Of a stretch of 7,518 nt of DNA, positions 1 to 5,597 are shown in pieces. The notes beneath the pieces were generated by a model, which had not been told where the DNA came from, did no database searches, and saw only the letters and a program-made list of their open reading frames with translations. Source of the stretch: Alphaproteobacteria bacterium (GTDB lineage Bacteria > Pseudomonadota > Alphaproteobacteria > Micropepsales > Micropepsaceae); contig JAEKMB010000290.1 of NCBI GenBank assembly GCA_019508105.1, forward strand, positions 1-7,518, in the 5' to 3' direction. The translations under genes and the position numbers were made by a program. Each line of letters starts with the position of its first letter. Position 1 is the first letter of the stretch.

Positions 1-488
1 AGGCCGGCAAGACCGACAAGCTGTTTTACTTGCCGACCGATGTGGCTTTCGCGCCCAACGGCGACATTTTGGTGAGCGACGGCTACGGCAATCCGCGCAT
101 TGTGCGTTTTTCGGCCACGGGAAAATATCTCGGCGAGTTTGGTGAGCGGGGCAATGGCCCGGGCCAGTTTCAACTGCCGCACAATCTTGTGGTGGATGGG
201 AACGGGCGGATTTATGTTTCCGACCGGGAAAATCAGCGGGTGGAAGTGTTCGATGCCGGCGGGAAATATCTGCGCGAATGGGATCATATCGGTGGCGCCT
301 CGTCCCTGATCATGACCAGCGATCAGCATGTCTGGACAGGCGGGGTGCTGCATGATCTGGACGGCAAGGTGATCGGACGGCTTCCCGGCGAGGGCAGCAC
401 GGAGTCCCATGGCGGCGCCGTCGCTGTCAATGGCGACGTCTATCTGGGTTTGCTGACAGGCAAGGCGGAGAAATTCGTTAAGCAGTGA
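1..488 (+). CDS. NHL-repeat beta-propeller protein, PAL-like (3' part; 5' end outside window)
   Basis: The frame is open from the left edge (first full codon at position 3), so the start lies upstream and about 161 C-terminal residues are visible. A TTG at 30 could be read as a start, but the propeller blade already runs through it. The visible part has NHL-type blades with the pattern 'DxxGxIYVSDxxNxRVxVFD'. Features typical of peptidyl-alpha-hydroxyglycine amidating lyases are present: DGYGNPR (codons 78-98, Tyr of the DGY), 'LPHNL' with His at 180-182, 'SDRENQR' with its Arg at 225-227, and a late His ('ESHGG', 408-410). In animal PAL the matching Tyr, Arg and His residues form the active site and the zinc site; that the bacterial protein is a lyase is inference. 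The first zinc-type His would lie upstream of the window. The gene converges with another NHL gene 7 bp away. Hydrolase, lactonase or purely structural roles are alternatives for NHL propellers. Confidence 0.85.
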   Translation, partial: AGKTDKLFYLPTDVAFAPNGDILVSDGYGNPRIVRFSATGKYLGEFGERGNGPGQFQLPHNLVVDGNGRIYVSDRENQRVEVFDAGGKYLREWDHIGGASSLIMTSDQHVWTGGVLHDLDGKVIGRLPGEGSTESHGGAVAVNGDVYLGLLTGKAEKFVKQ

Positions 489-515
489 GTTCGGGCTAGC
501 GCAGAACGAATTTCT
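469..515. repeat. 11-bp inverted repeat spanning the two convergent stop codons
   Basis: AGAAATTCGTT at 469-479 is perfectly inverted as AACGAATTTCT at 505-515, with a 25-nt loop holding both stop codons (TGA 486-488, TAG read leftward at 498-496). Both arms are coding: they encode the (E/Q)-K-F-V end of each NHL protein with the same codons. The stem is AT-rich and no T tract follows directly on either strand, so it is at best a weak bidirectional terminator. It may simply be a by-product of two homologous C-termini facing each other. Confidence 0.6.
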
Positions 516-1635
516 GGACGGTTTTGCCATTGCCCATGACCGGCGCGCCCGCCTGGGGAAAACCGACATCGCCGCTATAGTAATTGCCGTGTGAATCCAG
601 TCCCGCCTGATGCACGGTGTGCAGATAACCCCCGCCGAAGCTCGATAGCTCACGGCCGGTCTTGCGATCGATCACCCAGATGCGCTGATTGACGCCGTCG
701 CCGATCAGCAGATATTTCTGTTGCGGATCGCGCGAAAAGTTCAAGATCCAGACCGAGCCATAGCCGCGCGTTTCCCGGTGCAGCAGGATTTCCTTGATGA
801 ATTTTCCCTGCCTGGTGAATAGCTGAATCCGGTCATTGCGCCGGTCGCAGACATACACAATGCCGTCTACCGAAATCCGCACGCAGTGAACCGGGGTGCG
901 GAATTGAGTTTCCGGGGGCTCACCGGGGACATAAGCGGGGCCTTCAGGCACATAGCTCGGAGTGGGCGCAGGCTCTGGCGCATTGACGACCTGTGCGAGC
1001 GGTATGCCGTAAGCGCCCCAGCCGCGCTTGAATTTCCCGCTGTCCGAATCGTAAACCACAATGCGATTGTTCAGATAGCCGTCCGCGATATAGACCTCGT
1101 GCGCGGCGTCATCCACCGCAATACCGGCCGGCTGGCCCAGCATGCTGGTATCCTTGTTGTCGCGCGGCGCCAGGGTGGGATGGCCGATCTCCAGAAGCTG
1201 CTTGCCGTCTGGAGAGAATTTCAGCACCTGGCGGTCGCCCGGCGCATTGCCGCCGATCCACACATTGCCCGCGGCATCGAGCCAGAGCGCATGTTCGGAC
1301 TTGGGCCAGTCCGGCACATAGCCTTGCCCGCCCCAGGCTTTGAGAATATTGCCCGCGCTATCGAATTCCAGCACCGACGGCATGCGCTTTTCCGGCGGCA
1401 GGTCATATCTGGCGCCCTGCTCATCGCGTCCATAGGGCAGGGGCCGCTGCAGCACCCAGATGTGATCGTTCGAATCGACAAACAGGCCGCCGATCTGGCC
1501 GATCACCCAATTATTGGCAAACGGCTTGGGCCAGGAAGCATCGTTATCGTAATGCGGCGCGCCTTTATCATCGCCGCGCACATCGCCGGCGAAAGCCGCC
1601 ACCAGCAGCACCGTCAGCACCTTGCCAATATTCAT
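496..1635 (-). CDS. Exported NHL-repeat beta-propeller protein, PAL-like
   Basis: This is a complete 379-residue protein. Residues 1-21 form a signal peptide (MNIGK, a hydrophobic LTVLLVAAFAG stretch, likely cut near 'VRG-DD'), so it is probably periplasmic. A 'SWPKPFANNWVIGQIGG' opening followed by 'DxxDHIWVLQRP' is characteristic of a widespread bacterial NHL family. Propeller blades run from about residue 45 to 379. PAL-type positions are retained: His115 (EHALW), Tyr187 (DGYLNNR), His250 (TPVHCV), Arg265/266 (CDRRNDR) and His342 (TVHQA). A proline-rich loop (about 219-241) interrupts the propeller. The start is supported by GGAAGGGAG about 7 nt upstream of the ATG. It lies 27 bp downstream of the transporter stop and is the last gene of a leftward operon. 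The lyase assignment is by analogy with animal amidating enzyme; the substrate is unknown and no partner hydroxylase (PHM) is seen nearby. Confidence 0.88.
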   Translation of the reverse strand: MNIGKVLTVLLVAAFAGDVRGDDKGAPHYDNDASWPKPFANNWVIGQIGGLFVDSNDHIWVLQRPLPYGRDEQGARYDLPPEKRMPSVLEFDSAGNILKAWGGQGYVPDWPKSEHALWLDAAGNVWIGGNAPGDRQVLKFSPDGKQLLEIGHPTLAPRDNKDTSMLGQPAGIAVDDAAHEVYIADGYLNNRIVVYDSDSGKFKRGWGAYGIPLAQVVNAPEPAPTPSYVPEGPAYVPGEPPETQFRTPVHCVRISVDGIVYVCDRRNDRIQLFTRQGKFIKEILLHRETRGYGSVWILNFSRDPQQKYLLIGDGVNQRIWVIDRKTGRELSSFGGGYLHTVHQAGLDSHGNYYSGDVGFPQAGAPVMGNGKTVQKFVLR

Positions 1636-1662
1636 GCGATGCTCCCTTCCTGGTGGACAGGG

Positions 1663-2958
1663 TCAGGTCTTTGAAGCGAGAAACGCGTCTACAAATTCCT
1701 TGTCTGCCTTGGCGCGATAGAGAAGAAGAAACAGCACGCCGCAGATCATGGTGATGCCGGCCGCGATCAAGATGGCCGGGGTGAAGGAATGGAAGTGCTG
1801 GAAAACCACGCCCATGAGAATTGGCGAACCGATTCCGCCGACATTGCCGACAAAGTTGACGAAGCCGCTGGCAAATCCCACTCCTTTGGCGCCCGCTATC
1901 TCGGCGGGTGTGGACCACATGGGGCCAAGGATCGACATCACAAAGGCATAGCCCAGCGACATTGCGGTGACGGAGGCATAGAGGTTCGAGACGTTCACCG
2001 TGACCACCAGGGCGGCGGTGCCGATAAAAAGCCCGCCAAAGATAATCATCCGGCGTGCCGATACCGAGTCCATTCCACGATCGGTCAGCAGGCGCACCAG
2101 CCGGCCGGCGCCTAGCACCGTGATCAGGGCGAAAATATAGGGCTCCATTGCCATGACGCCCATCCGTCCCAATGACATGTGATATTTGTCGGTGAGATAG
2201 GTCGGGTACCAGGCAAGAAACAGGAAGTTGACGAAATCCAAGCCGAAATTCGCCATGCCCACGGCCCAAAGCGAAGGGCGACCCAGCAGCATCCGGATGT
2301 ATCCCTTGGGCAAGGGCGAATTGTCTTGCGGCACCTGATCATGGCGAATCCAGGCCAGTTCCTCCGGCGAGACACGAGGATCATCGGCGGGATCATCCTT
2401 GGTATAGATATAGAAAAATGTCCCCAGCATCCCGGCGATCAGGCCGGTGACGATAAAGGCGGCCTTCCACCCCCAGAAGGCGATGATGAAGGCGACAATG
2501 GGCGGCGCCACAGCCGCGCCCACCACCAGCCCGAGATTCTGAAGCGACATCGCCTGGGAATATTCGATCCGCGGAAACCAGCGGCTCATCAGGACGGACG
2601 CGGCCGGCCAGGTGATGGCTTCGGCCAGACCAAACGGAATACGAAAGAAAATCCAAGCGCCGAAGCTGGTCGCCGTGGTGGTCAAAGCCAGAAGAATGCA
2701 CCATAGCCACAGCGCCACGAAATAGGTCCGGCGCGGGCGCAGCCATGACGCGATGAGGCCGGCCGGGATCTGGGCAATCGCATAAGACCAGGAAAAGGCA
2801 CTCAGCACCAAGCCCAATTGGGTTGGAGAAAGATGCAGCTCCTGTCGAATGACCGGCGCGGCGACCGAGAGATTGGTTCTGTCCAGATAGCTCACGGTCG
2901 CGATCAGAAAGACCGTGAACATGACCTGCCAACGGATACGCGTCTTGGTTGCGTTCAT
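1663..2958 (-). CDS. MFS transporter, anion:cation symporter (ACS) type
   Basis: This is a 431-residue inner-membrane permease with about 12 hydrophobic segments split by a central loop near residues 190-215. Landmarks of the ACS family (glucarate, galactonate, phthalate and other organic-acid carriers) are visible: 'YLDRTNLS' in TM1 (residues 24-31), the degenerate MFS loop 2-3 motif (AGLIASWLRPRR, about 66-77) and 'GLAEAITWPA' in TM4 (about 110-119). Import of an organic anion with protons is the likely role; the actual substrate cannot be told. I chose the ATG at 2958. A TTG nine bases further upstream is in frame but would lie in the ribosome-binding region (AGGA read leftward at 2971-2968, then GGGG). 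A 6-bp inverted repeat, CTGGCG 2970-2975 with CGCCAG 3012-3017, touches this AGGA and could mask it in the mRNA, which is speculative. It sits 65 bp after the SRPBCC gene and 27 bp before the NHL gene, so all three are probably co-transcribed. Confidence 0.93.
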   Translation of the reverse strand: MNATKTRIRWQVMFTVFLIATVSYLDRTNLSVAAPVIRQELHLSPTQLGLVLSAFSWSYAIAQIPAGLIASWLRPRRTYFVALWLWCILLALTTTATSFGAWIFFRIPFGLAEAITWPAASVLMSRWFPRIEYSQAMSLQNLGLVVGAAVAPPIVAFIIAFWGWKAAFIVTGLIAGMLGTFFYIYTKDDPADDPRVSPEELAWIRHDQVPQDNSPLPKGYIRMLLGRPSLWAVGMANFGLDFVNFLFLAWYPTYLTDKYHMSLGRMGVMAMEPYIFALITVLGAGRLVRLLTDRGMDSVSARRMIIFGGLFIGTAALVVTVNVSNLYASVTAMSLGYAFVMSILGPMWSTPAEIAGAKGVGFASGFVNFVGNVGGIGSPILMGVVFQHFHSFTPAILIAAGITMICGVLFLLLYRAKADKEFVDAFLASKT

Positions 2959-3023
2959 TTTCCCCAATCCTGGCGAGCGCCTTGCTTATTGTCTGGTATT
3001 TCCGCTTCCGGCGCCAGAGCGTG

Positions 3024-3530
3024 TCAAGGCGCGTTGGCCGCAGCCGCCATCTTGTCTACCGCCGCCTGGAAACGCCGCTGGCGGCTCTCGCGCGCATCAC
3101 TTTGCGCCTTGGCGTCGCCCACCGCGGTTTGATTCCACATCAGTGTATAGACCAGCTTGGAATGGCCGGCGTCCACCGGCTCCACCGCCATGGTGCCATG
3201 ATAGAAGATCGGCGTGAAAGGCTGCGCATAGGTATAGGAATGGGCCGTACGCGCCACCGCGATCTCCACCACATTGGTGGTACCGACGATCACGGTGCGC
3301 ACCGAGCCCAGCTCGCCCTTGCCCGAATTAATGGTGCAGCCCTTAAGGTCCAGAAACCTGACAATGCCGCACCAGTCATTGCCGCCGACCCGCTCCCAGC
3401 CAATGTCAGCCGGCTTGTTGAGGTCGGCGGTGAAGGTCAGGATGGTCCAGTCCGCGGGCTGCGGAGTCTGAGCCTGCGCCGAAGTCATGCCAAGCGCCAC
3501 AAAAGCTGCGATCGCCAAAATCTTTTTCAT
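3024..3530 (-). CDS. Exported SRPBCC-fold (START/Bet v1-like) protein
   Basis: This 168-residue protein has a clear signal peptide: MKK, then a hydrophobic stretch to 'TSAQA', with cleavage expected after Ala20. The mature part has the style of polyketide cyclase/dehydrase-like SRPBCC proteins: an early 'ADLNKPADIGWERVGGNDWCGI' helix-turn region, a 'GELGSVRTV' strand, a 'SYTYAQPFTP' strand, a 'YHGTMAVEPVDAGHSKLVYTLMWN' strand pair, and a long C-terminal helix (about 140-164). The fold has a deep hydrophobic pocket and binds or converts small hydrophobic ligands. Most family members are cytoplasmic, so export is notable. Cys54 and Cys65 are the only cysteines of the mature chain and could form a disulfide in the periplasm. 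The start is supported by AGGGAG about 7 nt upstream of the ATG. It is the first gene of the leftward operon, which suggests a ligand-binding or enzymatic job on the substrate or product of the neighbouring transporter (inference). Confidence 0.85.
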   Translation of the reverse strand: MKKILAIAAFVALGMTSAQAQTPQPADWTILTFTADLNKPADIGWERVGGNDWCGIVRFLDLKGCTINSGKGELGSVRTVIVGTTNVVEIAVARTAHSYTYAQPFTPIFYHGTMAVEPVDAGHSKLVYTLMWNQTAVGDAKAQSDARESRQRRFQAAVDKMAAAANAP

Positions 3531-3591
3531 GGGTCTGCTCCCTATCCACGAATGCAGCTTCGCCTTTTTTCAGCGCGGTGGCGAGACTCCT

Positions 3592-3733
3592 TTGCGTCGC
3601 AAGTTCTTTCGCAGTGGCGAAGGCGCCGCGGCGCCGCTTCCCCGCCCGGCGGGGGGACCATCCGTCAGCGGCCGGACAAACCTCCTGCTCGGGCAGGATC
3701 CCCCGGTGCGAGCGGTGTATGACCGCTTTGGTC
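3592..3733. repeat. Cluster of short GC-rich inverted repeats (possible structured element)
   Basis: Consecutive perfect inverted repeats are visible: TTGCG-T-CGCAA (3592-3602), TTCGC-AGTG-GCGAA (3608-3621), GGCGCCGCGGCGCC (3622-3635), CCCCGCCCGGCGGGG (3640-3654, about 6 bp with a 3-nt loop), CCTGC-TCGG-GCAGG (3684-3697) and AGCGGT-GTATG-ACCGCT (3711-3727), the last overlapping GACC-GCTTT-GGTC (3721-3733). The even spacing is more than I expect in plain intergenic DNA, though single 5-bp stems are common at this GC content. It could be a dispersed intergenic repeat (REP/ERIC-like), a structured leader of the SRPBCC mRNA, or a small RNA. No poly-T tail follows on the + strand. Confidence 0.45.
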
Positions 3734-3810
3734 CCAGGCGGGCATCTCCCCTTGGAGCAGTATGACAGATCGTCAAAACCGTCGGTCTGGGAGCCGATGA
3801 CAAATCCAAC

Positions 3811-3860
3811 ATAGGAACAGTACTGTTATTTGGTGGGATCGAGGTTCATTATAGGAACAG
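3811..3860. promoter_or_regulatory. Candidate operator: 12-bp palindrome and 10-bp direct repeat
   Basis: ATAGGAACAG occurs at 3811-3820 and again at 3851-3860, start to start 40 bp, close to four helical turns, so both copies face the same side of the DNA. The first copy overlaps the perfect palindrome AACAGTACTGTT (3816-3827). The block lies 27-76 bp upstream of the ATG at 3887, where an operator for the rightward unit would be expected. The regulator is unknown and no regulator gene is present in the window. It does not fit the alphaproteobacterial LexA box (GTTC-N7-GTTC). Confidence 0.4.
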
Positions 3861-3886
3861 AACCAACAAGTTGCTGGCAGGCAAGC

Positions 3887-4915
3887 ATGCAACGGCAAGC
3901 GGGCGCGCGATCAGCAATCACCAGAATCCGCAAAGGGTGCGGAATTTCGCTCGCGCTCCTTCTAGGCGCAGTCGCTGCGTCGGCGCAGCCATCCCCGGCG
4001 CCCGCGCCTCAATCCGCAGGATTGCCGGCTGAAAGCGTCACCGTAACCGGGGCGAGCTCAAAGGCTGTCAATAATTTCGTGCAGGCAGCGGCCACACCGA
4101 CACATGTGATCGGCAAAGTGGCGCGCTGGGAATCGCCGATCTGCCCCTATGCATTGGGATTGCCCGATGATGTCACCGCTCTGGTCGTGCAACGGGTGAA
4201 AGACGTCGCCCTCCAGACCGGCGCGCGGGTCAGCACCAACCCGGTCTGCAAGCCAAACATCGTGATCGCTTTTACCAGCACGCCCCAGGAGTTGCTGGAC
4301 AATATCCGCAAGGACCATAGGGAATGGCTTGGCTATCACTCCAGTTCCGAAGAACTGGATCGGCTGGGGACCGTCATCCGGCCCATCCAGGCTTGGTACA
4401 GCACTGCCACAATGGATTTGCAAGGCCATCGCGAAATCGATGGATCCCGCACCGACGGCAAGGGCCATGGACTGATAATCAGCGGCCCGTGCTATTTGTT
4501 GGGCACCACCGACGGCGCGCGGGCCCGCGGCAATCCTTTCGCGATTTGCACCAAAGTGATGCCCAATGCCATCGGAGTGACTGTTGAGGGCTCGCGGTTG
4601 GCGGATGGTCTGCGCGCCACCTTCGATCACGTGACGATTATTGCCAACCCATTGGCGGTGGGTGCGCGCATGGCGACGATCCAGGACTATATCGCCGTTG
4701 TTGCCCTCGCGCAGATCAATTCGCTCGACAAGTGCCAGGCCCTGCCCAGCATCACGAACCTGCTGGCGGGTGGCTGTACGCAGGTGAGCACGGCCCTCAC
4801 TGCCAACGATCTGGGTTATCTAAAGGCCGTTTATGACGCCAATCCCGAAGGCGTGCCGGGCGTACAGAAAAATGACATCGCCCGCCGCATGGAACACGGG
4901 ATCACGGGCCAATAA
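3887..4915 (+). CDS. Secreted protein of unknown function with six cysteines
   Basis: This 342-residue protein starts at the ATG at 3887, chosen because it gives a proper signal peptide: basic 'RITRIRKG'-type region, hydrophobic 'ISLALLLGAVAA', and cleavage expected after 'ASA' at residue 33. GGCAGG lies 5 nt upstream. An in-frame TTG at 3830 would put non-signal sequence in front and lie inside the candidate operator. After a Pro/Ala linker comes 'ESVTVTG' and 'VARWESPICPYALGLP', then 'NIVIAFTSTPQELLDNI', 'WLGYHSSSEE', 'RPIQAWYST', and a C-terminal 'DYIAVVALAQ...CQALPSITNLLAGGC' section. I recognise the style of an uncharacterised exported alphaproteobacterial family but no function. Cysteines 86, 121, 202, 221, 283 and 297 could make three disulfides. 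No HExxH or other catalytic motif stands out. It is followed 19 bp later by the CMD gene, so the two are probably co-transcribed. Confidence 0.8.
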   Translation: MQRQAGARSAITRIRKGCGISLALLLGAVAASAQPSPAPAPQSAGLPAESVTVTGASSKAVNNFVQAAATPTHVIGKVARWESPICPYALGLPDDVTALVVQRVKDVALQTGARVSTNPVCKPNIVIAFTSTPQELLDNIRKDHREWLGYHSSSEELDRLGTVIRPIQAWYSTATMDLQGHREIDGSRTDGKGHGLIISGPCYLLGTTDGARARGNPFAICTKVMPNAIGVTVEGSRLADGLRATFDHVTIIANPLAVGARMATIQDYIAVVALAQINSLDKCQALPSITNLLAGGCTQVSTALTANDLGYLKAVYDANPEGVPGVQKNDIARRMEHGITGQ

Positions 4916-4934
4916 AGAAGATCCGGAGAAGAAA

Positions 4935-5585
4935 ATGAACATCGCCAAAAGCTTCACGATCGCCGCCGCCATAACGCTGGGCTGGCTGGGCGGCATGGCC
5001 AGCATGAGCTGGACCAAGGCGGCTGCGCCGCGGATGGCCGAGTTGACCCTGGCCCAGCTCGACGATCAGCAACGCCCCATCGCCGACCGCATCATGAAAT
5101 TCTCCCGCATCGGCATCGGCGGGCCCTATCATATCTGGCTGCGTTCGCCACAGGCCGCCAGGCCCATTATCGATCTGATGGACTATGTGCGCTTCCAGTC
5201 CATGGTGCCTGTCCGGCTGAGGGAATTCTCCATCATGATCCAGGGCCGGTTGTGGCGCAGCCAGGTAGAATGGGCGACGCATTACCAGCCGGCGATCAAT
5301 GCCGGGGTTGCGCCAGAAACCTTGGCGGCCCTGAAAGCCAACCAGCGGCCCGCCACCATGAAGCCGGACGAGGCAGCGGTCTATGATTTCTGCATGGAGC
5401 TGTTCACCCGCCATGCGGTGTCGGACGAAACCTATGGCCGGCTGCATCAAGTGCTGAACGACCAGCAGATCGTGGACCTCACCGTGCTGCAGGGCCTCTA
5501 TGTGACGGCGGCCGCAACCATGGCCATAGCCGATCAGGGCCTGCCGCCGGGTTGGGATCTCGCCTTCAAGCCCGGCGAACCTTAA
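4935..5585 (+). CDS. Carboxymuconolactone decarboxylase (CMD)-like protein with N-terminal export/anchor segment
   Basis: This 216-residue protein starts at the ATG at 4935, behind GGAGAAG. Longer in-frame reading upstream overlaps the previous gene and is not needed. Residues 6-24 (FTIAAAITLGWLGGMASMS) form a hydrophobic signal or anchor, unusual for this fold. The CMD/AhpD-type helical core follows: 'GGPYHIWLRSP' (62-72), 'LREFSIMIQGRLWRSQVEWATH' region (95-116, with Glu112 and His116), 'DEAAVYDFCMELF' (145-157) and 'VDLTVLQGLYVTAAATM' (180-196). AhpD peroxidases use a CxxC pair in the 'EW..H' helix; it is absent here (the only cysteine is Cys153), so a thiol peroxidase role is unlikely and a lactone decarboxylase/isomerase or unknown role fits better. 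It forms a two-gene unit with the upstream secreted protein and converges on the quinoprotein gene with 12 bp between stops. Confidence 0.87.
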   Translation: MNIAKSFTIAAAITLGWLGGMASMSWTKAAAPRMAELTLAQLDDQQRPIADRIMKFSRIGIGGPYHIWLRSPQAARPIIDLMDYVRFQSMVPVRLREFSIMIQGRLWRSQVEWATHYQPAINAGVAPETLAALKANQRPATMKPDEAAVYDFCMELFTRHAVSDETYGRLHQVLNDQQIVDLTVLQGLYVTAAATMAIADQGLPPGWDLAFKPGEP

Positions 5586-5597
5586 GCGCCGCGCGAG

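Larger units (their letters stand above)
3531..3886. promoter_or_regulatory. Divergent intergenic region (356 bp) without a convincing gene
   Basis: This separates the leftward SRPBCC operon from the rightward unknown/CMD unit, so both promoters should lie here. The left and middle parts hold dense GC-rich inverted repeats (3592-3733); the right part is more AT-rich and holds a palindrome and a direct repeat (3811-3860). A weak sigma70-like pair for the rightward unit is ATGACA at 3797-3802 and TACTGT at 3821-3826 with an 18-bp spacer, well short of consensus. I found no good -10 for the leftward operon. Open frames crossing the region are arginine/proline-rich with no family resemblance and look non-coding. 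Confidence 0.5.

Noticed and set aside
30..1635. The two NHL genes as halves of one gene split by inversion
   Set aside because: The leftward gene is complete with its own signal peptide and start, and both have a full C-terminal blade, so they are separate homologues.
886..1674. 262-codon rightward open frame opposite the exported NHL gene
   Set aside because: It is antisense to a protein with clear signal peptide and propeller motifs; its own translation has no recognisable domain.
3570..3812. 80-codon leftward open frame in the intergenic region as a small protein gene
   Set aside because: It is arginine/proline/glycine-rich, lies over the inverted-repeat cluster, has no good ribosome binding site, and overlaps open frames on the other strand, all typical of GC-rich non-coding DNA.
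3815..3829. LexA/SOS box at GAACAGTACTGTTA
   Set aside because: Spacing and half-sites do not match the GTTC-N7-GTTC or GAAC-N4-GTTC boxes, and no DNA-repair gene is adjacent.
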